Shown here: in pieces, positions 48,330 to 60,369 of the stretch
Layout of the letters: each line of letters starts with the position of its first letter
Position numbering within the stretch: position 1 is the first letter of the stretch
Origin: Panulirus ornatus
Lineage: Eukaryota > Arthropoda > Malacostraca > Decapoda > Palinuridae
DNA length: 64,000 nucleotides
Direction: 5' to 3'
Assembly (NCBI RefSeq): GCF_036320965.1
Contig: NC_092249.1
Span: forward strand, 3,841,614-3,905,613
The notes under the pieces: model-generated
What the model saw: the letters and a program-made list of their open reading frames with translations, nothing else
Database searches by the model: none
Told to the model about the DNA's origin: nothing
Program-made: the position numbers and the translations under genes

Positions 48330-49675
48330 GAAAGGGAAGTTGTTCGCATCAACTAAGACCTCAGCAACCTTCCAGATGTTAAGCTCTGCGTCTCGCTGGA
48401 GTGGTGGCGGCTGACAAAACCAGCAATGTCGAGGAACATAACACCTCGACAACCCTTAAGGGAAGTGTGTGTAGAAGGGACCAAGAACCCGTGATAAAGC
48501 GAAGACATGAATTTCATGAAGAAACAATCCTAATAAAGATGTGAAAATCTGAGTAACCACTTCACGTTTTCTGTATCTTAGGGGCTCTTAGGTTACCACT
48601 ACTAACACAAGTCGGATGTGTATCTCTAAGCACAAAAGCCACAACTGGGTAAATGTTTACATCTGTTGCATATATCGTACCGGATCCACTCTGTATTTCC
48701 AAGTTACCTTTCTGTAACGTATTATTGACCCACTATGCAGTATTATGGTGTGATATTCCCCAAGGAACTACTGTAAGTACAGTTTACCTCCTCACTAATA
48801 GAGATCATAATTCAAAAAGTCAAGGTATCAGCATACCAAATCCAGCTCTCCCTTCCTACTCGGTTGTTCGCTGATAATGTTATTCTCCCTCGAGTTTTGA
48901 CGCCAGATATGTGTTTACTATCAGCCTCCTTCATTGCCCAAGTTAGATTACTTCGCCATAGTGTTGCAGACGGACGTTCGCCAAGGTTTCTTAAAGGGGT
49001 CTCACACATGGGTACGTAATACATTCACGACTGAAATACAACTGTCTGAAGTGCTTTACTATTACAAAGTCGACCATTACCTTGGCACGTTGTAGAAAAA
49101 AAAAAAAGTTTTCATTCCACTTCCTCCAAAATTAGTAGTTCCCCTTCGTTTCTTCTTTTTCCCCTTCCATAATCTTGGAAGATAAGAAGCTGGTTCATTT
49201 TGCTCACACATCCATTCACAAGCTGTCATGTACAACTGCATGGAAACCATTGCCCTCATCCACATTCAGTCCTCAAAGGCTTTGACGAAGCATAACTACA
49301 CTGAGATCCTTGCCTGTAAATACACAATAACACTCAACCAACAAACACAATAAGACAATATGCTCTCTAACATGATATGCCGTCCCGGATCGGCACGAAT
49401 GAGACGCGCCACAGAAACCCACTGAAATACTGCAGGAGACTGTGGCCACGATAAATACCTAAGTCTCCCTTGTCTTGAAGTGCTACAGAGAAAAGAAAAC
49501 TGCCATTCTGAGTCCTCGATAAAAGCAACGGAACAGATAGTATTTCTCGACCCTTCTGTCTTCATTAAGCTCGAATGGGACCATTACTCTTCTTTAGTAT
49601 TTCTCAAACGATATTTGATATACGACTGCTATTTAATATTGGGATAATGATGTCGTCTATCTGCCAGGGCTGGGA
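48330..49675. other. no gene recognised
   Basis: Plain sequence without supported features. Confidence 0.5.
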
Positions 49676-49678
49676 AGC

Positions 49679-49715
49679 CAATATTCTTGTCGAGGACTCG
49701 GTCCTCGGAATATTG
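49679..49715. repeat. 37-bp nested inverted repeat
   Basis: CAATATTC and GAATATTG flank GAGGAC-TCG-GTCCTC. The two nested stems are separated by an asymmetric 5-base bulge on one side. Function unknown. Confidence 0.75.
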
Positions 49716-49719
49716 AAGT

Positions 49720-50235
49720 GGATCTTCAGTGACGGGCGAGAAAAGTAGAAATATTCAGACTGACAGGTTTAATTTGTGAAGTACAGTTATAAAGACACCT
49801 TTACTGTACTTATTCTTTGGATTTTCGTCTCTAGAAGGAGTGACTGATGATTTTTGCTGAAGTGCAAGACAGAGTTATCTTCATAGACTGGCCATATGAG
49901 TCCCAACAAGAGCGATATTTGCAGCAAACGTGAACGATAGGAGTGACTGGCGTACAGTGCTACATTGCATTAGATTCGTTATACTGCCTATCAATGCATT
50001 TCCATGATTAAGCCATCTCGGGTAATGGTGTGGCTCGCAACGTAAAAAAAAAAGGAAAAAAAAATAGTATGCCATCATTATATCTCTACCAGTTCAGACA
50101 CACCAGTAGGATAACATCATAACTTCAGTATTAATTCCAGTATCAATTCAGTATTAGCACAAGGCCAACAGGTAAATAAGAAATATCTAGAAAGGAAAAA
50201 GGCATAGTTCGATTATTTCTAATCTTCTTCGTACA

Positions 50236-50240
<5 letters not shown>
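49720..50240. other. no recognised feature
   Basis: Plain sequence with short A runs near 50044-50062. Confidence 0.5.

Positions 50241-50241
<1 letters not shown>

Positions 50242-50314
<73 letters not shown>
50242..50314. repeat. (CT)n microsatellite
   Basis: About 36 CT units. Confidence 0.98.
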
Positions 50315-50317
<3 letters not shown>

Positions 50318-50353
50318 GCCGCTGAATTCTCGGTTGTTTTGAAGACAAGGAAG

Positions 50354-50367
50354 CCCCCCCCCCCCCC
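50354..50367. repeat. poly(C) tract, 14 bases
   Basis: An uninterrupted C14 run 40 bp after the CT array. Confidence 0.95.
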
Positions 50368-50479
50368 ATAGTCTTGCACATCAGGATGTCGGATACCTGA
50401 AGGTCGAGTGCAGAACCCTCAAGGCTTTTGACTTGAGGTATTGTACAAAATACAACACTCAGGTCTGAGCACCAACTGT

Positions 50480-50500
50480 GGGGGGGCGGGGGAAGGGGGG
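50480..50500 (+). promoter_or_regulatory. G-quadruplex candidate
   Basis: G runs of 7, 5 and 6 bases are separated by C and AA. A four-tract quadruplex is possible if the first run supplies two tracts. No nearby gene. Confidence 0.45.
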
Positions 50501-50509
50501 AGACTTATT

Positions 50510-50855
50510 CACTCATCTATACGAACTACTTGTTTCTGAATCAGCAAAGAAAAAAAATAATAAATACGCTGTACTCTCCCACAGAATCAATTTTCTGGCC
50601 GGCGCCCGGAGACAAAATGCGGCACATCACAACTGACGGATACTTCTTAAGCACACAGCAGCGCTATCAGGCGTAGGGGGGGGAAACGGCGTCCAAGGAG
50701 CCTTTATCAAGATGCTGTTATCAGATTTTAATTTTCATCTGGTTGGCAGGAATGTTTATCGGCATGTTCACTGGTGGGGGGTCTCTTGCCTCGCTAAAAC
50801 ATGTCGTCACACACGCAATATTTCTACAAATTTGGAATGACGTGAATATGACACC
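50510..50855. other. no recognised feature
   Basis: Plain sequence leading into the TA array. Confidence 0.5.
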
Positions 50856-50857
50856 TG

Positions 50858-50858
<1 letters not shown>

Positions 50859-50939
<81 letters not shown>
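50859..50939. repeat. (TA)n microsatellite
   Basis: About 40 TA units. Confidence 0.98.
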
Positions 50940-50942
<3 letters not shown>

Positions 50943-50944
50943 TA

Positions 50945-51740
50945 TAGAGGAAATACTGCTAATCAATATAAAGGAAGAGATATATATATAACAGATATGA
51001 CATCTTCAGGGAAAAAAAAACGGAAACATATATACATGCTTTTCTGCAGGCTAGAACACCACCAATTGGGATTCAATACTTTTCCCTTACATGTTGCTGT
51101 ACGAGGACACCTTTGCGATGGCAATTCCTCTCCGGTAAAAGCGTATTCCTTGCACCACCTTCTTCTCCTCTTCACCACAGAGAGACACACTTTACGGACA
51201 CGCACGACCCTTGACATGAACTGCAACAGTCTGGTGGGGGGGAGACCCAAACTCGTGGGAGAGGCATGGAAGCGAAAGTGGCGACCTGAGGCATTATACG
51301 CGATACATCTTCAATCGAGGCAGCTGGAAAGTGCACAACCGGGAGGTTAAGACTGCGTAGCTCTGTAGGGCAGATGTTACGCCTCCAGCATTTTGAACTG
51401 TGGTATTCTCCACTGACTTATATATATAACTGCTCGTATCTTCCCCGAGACCTCATCTCCCGTGAACCGTAATATCAACAAAGACAGCTTCACATGCAAT
51501 CGGGCACCCTCATCCCGATGGCTGTGGCATGGAAGGGGACGACGAAAACGCTAATATGACAACGACATCCACGAAGACTGTGGCTTTAGCGCACGACAAT
51601 AACCCGGAAGAACTTTAGAAACGTCAGTACTCCTGACGACAACCCTGGAATTGCCACAAGTAATTCGGTGGCGAAATCCTAAGAGGGTTAGAATCTTATA
51701 CGAGAATCAAACGTTTCGGTTTAACGTATCGAGGTGTCTC
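50945..51740. other. no gene recognised
   Basis: Frames of 117 (plus) and 95 (minus) codons at 50963-51350 have ordinary composition but no recognisable family. Confidence 0.45.
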
Positions 51741-51746
51741 CGAGGT

Positions 51747-51809
51747 AGAAGAAGAAGAAGAAGAAGAAGAAGAAGAAGAAGAAGAAGAAGAAGAAGAAGA
51801 AGGAGAAGA

Positions 51810-51890
<81 letters not shown>

Positions 51891-51907
51891 TGTCTGTCTG
51901 TCTGTCT
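51747..51907. repeat. compound microsatellite (GAA)n-(TA)-(TG)n-(TGTC)n
   Basis: About 21 GAA units (51747-51810) pass through 'tatata' into about 36 TG units (51817-51889) and then about five TGTC units (51888-51907), with no unique sequence between. Confidence 0.97.
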
Positions 51908-52165
51908 AAACATAGGAAATATGGACTTATACACACACGGGACACACACAAACACCGTCTGGATGATAGAGTCAAAAAAGCTTATGATACCAGACAACTA
52001 ACTGTTGCTCGGCAGGAAGTGCTTTTTCCCAAGCCACTATCTCCTTTAACGGATCCAAGAGGCTGATAACATTCGCAGGGAACTGGTGCTAAAGGACGTG
52101 GAATTAGGGTACTACCCGGAAACCATCACAAATGAGCAGTACTCAAGAGACAGAGCGTCTGTGAA

Positions 52166-52170
<5 letters not shown>

Positions 52171-52229
<59 letters not shown>
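52171..52229. repeat. (GT)n microsatellite
   Basis: Twenty-nine GT units. Confidence 0.98.
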
Positions 52230-52230
<1 letters not shown>

Positions 52231-52234
52231 TTAT

Positions 52235-54075
52235 GGACTGTACTGTACCGGGAGGGAGTTTCAAACTCGTGGGGCCGCCCCTACCGAACGGGATTTTAGA
52301 AGGAAGGATTCAGTTAGTCTTGGAACTTTTCTCTCCTCACGTAACTACATCTCACTAAGTTATCATAACGTACATTAAGTAATATGATGTTATCTTCACC
52401 GCTTGATATGTATTTAAGACTGATATTCAAGTTGCTTCATACTTCAAACTCTTGATATGATTCACACACAAAAAAAGATAACCTTTAGACTCACCAGGCA
52501 TCACCAAATACTGAGACAGACGTTATGAAGTTAAACCTGCACACTCATCACGCAAGATACACTATGAGGGGTCACTTAAAAAATCTCATTATCGCTCTTG
52601 TCATTTCACACACACACGTGCACGACATAATCCCTGGACCGTCTACATGAGGCAACCGAGTCGAGGGTACACGTCATTCTGGGTAATGAGAAAGACAAAC
52701 GTTCTCTCGCTGAGTTCCTTCTGATCAAGTTAATTGCTCACTTGATTTCCACACCTTGCTAAACCCAGACCCTGTGCGAGGGGGAAGTGTGTGCGACGGG
52801 ATGAGCTAACCTCACCCACTTCACAGCTCGACCTTGGGCTGTTTCAATAAGCTGAAACATTCTCGAGGTCAAAAGACGCATCTCAGTAGTTATACGAAAC
52901 TGATATCACAAACAATTAACAACTTCTCATCAGTGTCACAACTTCGAGGCTTCGCCATTTTGTATGTCAATCATTAACGACAGCCAATTAAGATATAATT
53001 TTCTAACTACTAGATGTGTAAATACGTTTCCAATTAACTCTACAATAACTACAAACCGAAATACAGGATCCCATATCCATAATCAATCCAATATTTGAAT
53101 ATCATGTAACATGCGTCTGTGTATACTGAAATCATAAAGAAAAAAATATTTAATAATTCGAAGAGCTGAAATTCACATTTTCATGTCGATACGTAATGTC
53201 GAAAATAAATTAGTCTGTAAATACAAGCAAAAAAAAAAAAAATTCTCGCACGTCCTCTGGTTTTTATACACGATACGAAGAGGTGGCCTAAATCCTGATT
53301 GACCCGAAATACAAAGCTGAAAGTGAAGACATCCTGATGGCTGTAAAGGTCTGTGTTATGGAGAAAATATACAATGGGGACAAGATCAGGTTCCTTTAAC
53401 TTACAACTCCATCCAGTCATATCCAAAGCACATATAGCTTCAAGCAGAATAGAGTTCCCTTGCCCTAGTCCCAGGCCAGTACATCATAATCAGTAAAAAG
53501 AATAAAGTCTATGGAAATATATACTGAAATTACCACCACTCATCAAACTTACATTGGAGTAATATCAAAATATAAACAAATGAACAGATTCTTACTTCCT
53601 ACTCAAACGATCGTCTCATGTTTTCTCGGAACTTCAGTGAAAGTGAACTGTTCTTTTGGACCGTAAAGTCAGTATACGCATCTGACTCCAATCTACCGTA
53701 ATGATAATACCTTCAGTATACTAATGTACCCTCGTATATGAGACTCCCAAAAATATATGTATAGAGTCATCACAGAAACTATATGAAACCATTAAACGTC
53801 TTGACTATATATAAAAGCACTAGCACTTACATAGGAATATATCATTTCATCCCCGTGAAAGATATGCACATGTAATATAGACTTTACGTCTGAATATACA
53901 ATTTTCCTCTGCATGTTTGCGATCCATCCAACAGCCATATAAACCCACCTATTCTGCTTCTCACATCTGGTGCAGTAAATGTTTGACGCACAAAGTTTTA
54001 ACTTTAAAATTTATTCAGAATTTCTGAATTTCAAGTGGGTTGAAAAAATAACAACAAATTCTGCAGGCAAACTGT
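52235..54075. other. no gene recognised
   Basis: About 1.8 kb of AT-rich plain sequence with an A13 run at 53229-53241. Confidence 0.5.
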
Positions 54076-54076
54076 A

Positions 54077-54080
<4 letters not shown>

Positions 54081-54165
<85 letters not shown>
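54081..54165. repeat. (TA)n microsatellite
   Basis: About 42 TA units. Confidence 0.98.
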
Positions 54166-54167
<2 letters not shown>

Positions 54168-54169
54168 GG

Positions 54170-54830
54170 TGTCATACATAAGCTCCATAATGTTATTCCT
54201 GGAAACAAGCAGCGTCATGGAAGACAATCCAGTAATGTAAGTATCAAAAAGACTGGATTTCAGGGCAAAGGAAGTTACGTCAGAGCCAAATATCACAATA
54301 ACATGTGTGTGTCATCGGCAAAAACGTCGCAGCTGATCTCGTTAAGAGGAGAGAGCATTACTGATAAAAAAAAAAGAAAAAGATAAAAAGTTCTCGATAT
54401 ATTACTAAGGGATCATACGAGAGAGAGAAGTGTGAATTAATAAACTCGATAACGTGAGGATTCTTCTCCACTATACGTATCTTGGGATCTTTTAACCCTT
54501 ATAGGGATTTAGAATCTATTCCTACACAGGATCCTCTACTGATACTGCAGTTATACATTCTAGCATATGGAAACAAGCGTCCTTTTCAAAAGCGCCACGG
54601 CACGTGCATAATTAGTATTCATGGCAATAAATGAGCATGAGCAGAGGGTAAACTTTACATGTGTTTACAAAGAGGTCCAATGAAAGGGCGAATGCACCGC
54701 CCCACGGAGCGGGAACCAAGCGAGAGCAACGGTATATCAAAAAAAATCTCCCAATATTGTTGTTAAGGATCGTGGATAAGGGCCCCTCCTACGAACCCTT
54801 CTCCCGTCCATCAACGGCTGAGTGAATAGA
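54170..54830. other. no recognised feature
   Basis: Plain sequence without supported features. Confidence 0.5.
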
Positions 54831-54833
54831 TAA

Positions 54834-54862
54834 ACACACACACACACACACGCGCGCGCGCG
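54834..54862. repeat. (CA)n-(CG)n alternating tract
   Basis: Nine CA units switch to five or six CG units. The result is 29 bp of unbroken pyrimidine-purine alternation, a typical Z-DNA-forming sequence. Confidence 0.93.
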
Positions 54863-54989
54863 AAAATGATTACTGATTGATTACGAATTGTGTTAACGTG
54901 GGACGAGAGAGAGACACACACACAGAGATTCACATTCGTATTAATCCGTCTCTTAATCTTGTATCTACGCAACTTCTGAGTGCATATAC

Positions 54990-55105
54990 ACACACACCAG
55001 CCCAAGCCAGGGTTACATTTATCGACCAACCGTGATGATGAACACCTGGGTTATGTGTGGGTCGACTGCCACGACTAGGATTCGAACCCATGTATGTGGT
55101 TCCGT
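54990..55105 (-). repeat. tRNA-derived SINE-like element, third copy
   Basis: Contains 'gggttacatttatcgaccaa', 'gatgaacacctgggtt', 'gtcgactgcc' and a perfect B box on minus (plus 'ggattcgaacc' at 55078-55088). Same order as the 35612 copy. Confidence 0.75.
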
Positions 55106-55109
55106 GCTC

Positions 55110-55630
55110 AATAATAGTCAGTCTTTTGTTTTATAAGCAGGCTCAATACCCTCGACTCTTAAAATCCCACTGCACAGGATGATATAACGTCCCTTAAAGA
55201 GAACTCTGGTCTTCTAGTGTCAAGTGACCCTTCAAAGTGATGTAAAAAACAAATATAACAGAAACCACAATAACAAGGCTTGTACCTAAAGGACCAGTGA
55301 TTTCTACAAGCCTTCCCATCTTCTACCCTTGCCCAAAACCTACCCTACCGTAATAACTGCGGTCGTAATACGTCATCTCTGGTGATGCCCGGCCAAATTT
55401 AACGTCCGAGGTGTGTATTGTACGTAATAGAGATGATATTCATAATAAAGTTTACGAGGTGAGTATAATAATACAGCCGCTGATTAAATCTTATTTTGGG
55501 AAAGATGTGGCGGCAACAGGTGGTTGCCGTAAACAAGACCCATGAACTGAGTTTCGAGACTGCCTCAACACACATTTTTTAAAAGTCAGTGAGCATCTAT
55601 CTCATGAGGATCCAAGACTCCATCCAAACC
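55110..55630. other. no recognised feature
   Basis: Plain sequence between a SINE-like copy and the 63-bp satellite. Confidence 0.5.
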
Positions 55631-55638
55631 AGCCTCTA

Positions 55639-55960
55639 AAGTCAGTAGACATCTATATCATCAGGTTATATAACGAAATCCCTTTCCTGACCTACTAACA
55701 CTACCCAGTAGACATCTATATCATCAGGTTATATAACGAAATCCCTTTCCTGACCTACTAACACTACCCAGTAGACATCTATATCATCAGGTTATATAAC
55801 GACATCCCTTTCCTGACCTACTAACACTACCCAGTAGACATCTACATCATCAGGTTATATAACGACATCCCTTTCCTGACCTACCAACACTACCCAGTAG
55901 ACATCTATATCATCAGGTTATATAACGAAATCCCTTTCCTGACCTACTAACACTACCCTA
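55639..55960. repeat. 63-bp tandem repeat, 5 copies
   Basis: 'tagacatctatatcatcagg' through 'cctactaacactaccca' recurs every 63 bp. Copies differ at only one or two positions, so this is the most homogeneous array in the window and probably recent. Confidence 0.96.
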
Positions 55961-55964
55961 CCAC

Positions 55965-56265
55965 TCGTATTACTCAAGCTCTCCACCACCACCACCGCCA
56001 CCACCACATCAGCCGCTACAGAATGTCGACAATTCCATGTTCTAATCTACACCTGAATCACAGTGGTGAGTATTAGCATAATTACACGTTGGAAGGAGAG
56101 TGAACAATAACGTTCCTGATTTTCAGCATGACATTTATCTTGACAGTAACGGCAGTTGACATCAAGGGAAGCAAAGGTGCAATATGTTACAGGAGTTGAC
56201 TGTCGAGTAATCTACTTTATGGACTGAGATTAAGTGGAAGGGAGAGTCAGTGTTGTCTCAAAGCA
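55965..56265. other. no recognised feature
   Basis: A CCACCACC-rich stretch at 55983-56008 and otherwise plain sequence. Confidence 0.5.
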
Positions 56266-56269
56266 TTAT

Positions 56270-56617
56270 ACATGACAGCTAGAGACTGAGTGTGGCCGAA
56301 TGTGGCCTTTGTCGTCTTTTCCTAGCGCTACCTCGCGCGCGTGCGGGGGGAGGGGGTTGTCATTTCATGTGTAGCGGGGTGGCGACGAGAATGAATAAAG
56401 GCAGCAAGTATGAATTATGTACATGTGTATATATGTATATGTCTGTGTATGTATATATATATATGTATACGTTGCAATGTATAGGTATGTATATGTGCGT
56501 GTGTGGACGTGTATGTATATACATGTGTATGAGGGTGGGTTGGGCCATTCTTTCGTCTATTTCCTTGCGATACCTCGCTAACGCGGTAGACATCGACAAA
56601 ATATAAAAAATGAAAAT
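56270..56617 (+). repeat. Dispersed repeat family G, long two-module copy
   Basis: Two related modules are present: 'tcttttcctagcgctacctc' (56316-56335) and 'ctatttccttgcgatacctc' (56556-56575). They are joined by a 'gtatatgt' purine-pyrimidine stretch (56415-56530). The 3' end is 'gacaaaatataaaaaatg', the A-rich tail of the family. A 104-codon plus frame reads through it and is not a gene. Confidence 0.85.
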
Positions 56618-56619
56618 AA

Positions 56620-57185
56620 TTCTAACTGTAATTAACATGTCGACTGTTGGGAGCATTTTAAAGGTTCGATTCCCCACCTACCTTCTGATCCATACAAAAA
56701 TTCACTCCCACAAAAAGTTGGTTGCTCTACGCCCCTCCTCCCCCACATTCCCATGTCTGCGGTAATGGAATTAAACGTACCGGATAAAATGATAAAAGAA
56801 CTTGACAAAGATTGAACGCGATTTCTACGCTTTCACTGCGTTCCGTTTTTGATCCAATTGTTTTTTTGCTTTTTTTTTTTCAAAAACAACTCGGTCGCCC
56901 CTCCAACCCTAAAGAGGCATAGTGTTGAAAACGGGGCCTTCGAGGGAAAGATCCCAGCTCTGCCCCTTCTGTTTCTACATTGACAGTGCAACAATACAGG
57001 ATGGGTAGGGTTTCTTTTCCAGTCTCCTGCTCTCGTCCCTCTCATACTGACCTCCAGTTAAACGCAGGAAATACGTAATTCGAGTTCTCTTCTTCCAATA
57101 TCCAATTGTTGGTACGTTGTCAAGATTTGCACAACAAACAGACAACTGAATCTCGAGAGGAAACTCCTCGCTTGACTCCTTCCTC
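56620..57185. other. no recognised feature
   Basis: Plain sequence with T runs at about 56861-56880. Confidence 0.5.
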
Positions 57186-57189
57186 CGTT

Positions 57190-57362
57190 CCTCCTTTTGA
57201 AAGGTGATAGTACAGGAGGAGGAGACCTCTGGGGTTCGTTTCCCCCCTCCTTTTGAAAAGTGATAGTACAGGATGGGAGAGACCTCTGGGGTTCGTTTCC
57301 CGTCCTCCTTTTCAAAAGTGATAGTACAGGAGGGGAAACAGATCTCTGGGTGTTCGTTTCTA
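57190..57362. repeat. 56-58 bp tandem repeat, 3 copies
   Basis: 'ctccttttgaaaagtgatag' begins at 57191, 57247 and 57305, followed by 'acctctggggttcgtttcc'. The minus-strand frames of 178 and 136 codons repeat 'TPEVSP' or 'QRSLP' types and reflect the array. Their flanks have no recognised domain. Confidence 0.93.
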
Positions 57363-57369
57363 CGCCATC

Positions 57370-58560
57370 TACTCCATGCGAGAGATACGTGGGCCAAATT
57401 TTCTCTACCACCCATTCCCTGTGGCGAACACGACTTGACATCAATGTCTGATTCAATACACTCTTCAACTACCGAACAATATTTACAATCACGTTCGAGT
57501 CCCGTGAACAAAAGACGGTCTCTCTAAACTGCATAACAATGCGAACATAATTCTCTTTTCTTACACTTAACACTTTTCCATTCCTCGCCTTTATGGAAAT
57601 CAGCAAAACACGTAGTATAAATTCATTTCGTTGTGTTATCCGTGTACTCGGCTCACTCGCGCGCAATGTTGAAAAATTGTCAGTAATATTCAACGGAGTT
57701 TTTAATGGTTTGATATCTACGTCTGGAAATGATTTTCATTACAGCGAGGGTCGTTACAAGGGGCACTGTTGTTGTTATTGTTACGCGGAACGGTGGAATG
57801 GAAATAAGAGCTGACAGCGACACCGCTGAGTGGAACGCACTCCAATACGTGACTCAAAAGCCTTTATTATCATCCTCGGTGTCTGGATGATAACAACATG
57901 TGACAGGAAAGTAGCATTAATTAGCCTGGGAGCGTTTTCCATGGCTGTGGAAAACTCTATTATTGGAAGGGCTTCAAAAAAAAAACAAACACCTTCGCAA
58001 TTAAATACATCGTAGGATACATTGCTGGGAAATATAGTCTATATCACTAGCATTCTTTCATCAACGGATGACCCACGTAATGAAAACGCAGTCGTAATCT
58101 CAACCCTCGCTTTTACGTAGGTGGGCGTAATGCATGACTTCATCTGCATAAAATTCGACAAGCTGTTTGCGAAACTTCTAGACAAACGCCAGTTTCATTT
58201 AGGCCAAAAGACATGGAAAATTTGATCCCCACGGATACGTATGTGTGCTTCCCTTCTTTCCCCCTTGGCCTTCTTTTCAACGAGACTTCCACAGAGACCA
58301 GTAAGTCAGCCACGTCCATCGGGAGGGAGGAACCACGGGTCGAGAGATGCTGTGATGTGATGCATTTTGCGTGTCTCCGAGGAGGCGTGTGATGGGCAAC
58401 TGGGGTGTGGAAAGGGTTAGGTGTCCTCAGTGCAGATGTGGCAGCCTGGGCAAGAGAGGGAGGTGTGTGTGTCATCTGATATGCATAATCGACCTCAGCA
58501 ATGTTGCAAGACGTAGGTAGGAGATCCACTCCTGCGTCCTCATTTTCCATCCACACACCC
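57370..58560. other. no gene recognised
   Basis: Plain sequence. The 138-codon minus frame at 58140-58556 has no recognised domain. Confidence 0.45.
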
Positions 58561-58566
58561 TCTGTT

Positions 58567-58830
58567 TCTACTCCTGTGGTTCCTCACTATTCCCCTCACT
58601 TTCCGTTCCAGTGGTTCCTCACTATTCCCCTCACTTTCCGTTCCAGTGGTTCCTCACTATTCCCCTCACTTTCTACTCCCGTGTTTCCTCACTATTCTCC
58701 CTCACTTTCCACTCCCGTGGTTCCTCACTATTCCCCTCACTTTCCATTCCAGTGGTTCCTTACTATTCCCCCTCACTTTCTACTCCTGTAGTTCATCACT
58801 ATTCCCCCTCATTTTCCACCCCGTCTCCCT
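58567..58830. repeat. 35-bp pyrimidine-rich tandem repeat, ~7 copies
   Basis: 'gtggttcctcactattcccc' plus 'tcactttccnttcca' repeats every 35 bp at first, with some one-base length variation later. All three plus frames are open across parts of it. Confidence 0.95.
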
Positions 58831-58834
58831 CAGC

Positions 58835-60225
58835 TCTATAGTTCGACCTCCCACTCTATTTTCCCCCTCATTCCCATCTGGTTTCCTTTCCCTTCATGAG
58901 CATCTGCCACGTCCCTTCGCTCACCACTCCCTAGTTCATACCAATTACCCAAATTCTCGTTGTTCCGTTCTTTCCTCCCTCCTTCATCCACATCCTTCAA
59001 CCTCCTCGTTTTTCCGTCCTTTACTCCCACCTTTATCCACGTCCTTCGACCTCTCTATCCGTCTCGTGTCATTATACCCTTCCTCCCCAGTCCCCTTATC
59101 TAGATCTGTCTTTCCCCGTACCATACCTTTACTATCCTAAACCTCTCTAATTACCCACACACTCCATTCCTATCCTTATATCTCTCTTTCTCTCTTTCTC
59201 CTCTGCCTCCCTCCTCACCATACCCCGCCGCCCATAGTCCATTCCCTTGTATATTTACGATTCCCCGAGCCAATGACACGGGAAAAAAGAAATTCATCAG
59301 ACTAGTTACTGGAGGAAATGGTTTTACGATACCCAGACATACAGATGTAATTGATCTTGGCACGTTCCCACGCATCAGCCGACAGCGTGTCAACAAGATC
59401 ATTACACGAGTAAATAATGCAACTTTCACAACTCCTTAAATGTGAATAGATGACAAAACAAGTTCCTATTTCTGAACGTATTCCAGCTTCCGGGAGCAGA
59501 GGCGTTCTCTTATGGAAACTAAGTACAATGCTATACAGCAAATCATGAGAATCTTCCAATACTGCGGAGTTACGCAAGACCTTCCTCTGTCTACAGGATA
59601 TCAAATACAGGACAATAAACGCTTCAGAGGGAAAAAGGTCAAGTCCCATTTAACTTTCATATGAGTCTTTTTCTCTCGTCTATTTGGAAATGAAAAAAAA
59701 AGTGGGACTTTCCGGTATTCTCATCAATAAGTCAGCGTCTTCATCATCTGAGAGGTGGGAACAGCATTTCTTGTAGGCGAGAACATGTTATGACAATGAA
59801 AGGCTCCTAAAAAAGTATATAACAAAACGACAGTGACTCACCATCACAATAAGGAAAAATAACAGTTCTTACGTTATATGAATCCCTGCAGGAATACCAA
59901 ATCATGAAGGCGTGTGATGAGCACTATGTGCACGAAATGTCTTCAGTTTACCACTGAGTGCATGTTTGCTATGGGTTCATCCCTGGGAACTCGCATTCAA
60001 CTGAGACTAGTTTCCAAAGACATGACGAGGAAGGAATGTACAAGCTCTTTATCTAGATCAAAGTGCAACACAGGGAAGGCCTTCCTCTCCATACAGACGT
60101 CTGCAACTGCAAAGGAAATCTTAAAGATCTCGTCATTTACTTTTCCACAAAAACAACTTTGCTTTAAACAATTCCTCAGCTCGATATACGTTTTGTTTAG
60201 AATATCACATCCAAGAATGACTTTA
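58835..60225. other. pyrimidine-rich then plain; no gene recognised
   Basis: 58835-59230 is strongly pyrimidine-rich and opens a 164-codon Pro/Ser/Leu frame of no apparent meaning. 59914-60303 holds a 129-codon frame (plus) overlapping an 81-codon frame (minus) of fairly ordinary composition. Neither is recognised. Confidence 0.45.
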
Positions 60226-60229
60226 CTTC

Positions 60230-60364
60230 TAGTTAAATTCAAGTCTTATGCTGTTAGTCTAAATTATCTAAGCTTCTTGTTAAATTCAAGTCTGATGCTG
60301 TAAGTCTCAATTATCTAAGCTTCTAGTTGAATTCAAGTCTTATGCTGTAAGTCTCAAATATCTA
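60230..60364. repeat. 47-bp tandem repeat, ~2.8 copies
   Basis: 'aagtcttatgctgtaagtct' type marks at 60241, 60288 and 60335, each preceded by 'gttaaattc'. Copies are over 90% alike. Confidence 0.93.
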
Positions 60365-60369
60365 TAACA

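Noticed and set aside
55639..55960. possible hammerhead in the 63-bp satellite, because its minus strand contains CCTGATGA
   Set aside because: A GAAA occurs in the unit, but no helix II can form between CTGATGA and it without consuming core bases. No A15.1-U16.1 arrangement was found.
56975..57511. 178-codon minus frame
   Set aside because: The middle is a 56-58 bp tandem array, and no domain is seen in the flanks.
60001..60242. minus frame with 'VILGCDIL', reminiscent of a retroviral-type protease turn
   Set aside because: No catalytic DTG/DSG triad is present, the frame is short, and stops follow in the upstream tandem repeat.
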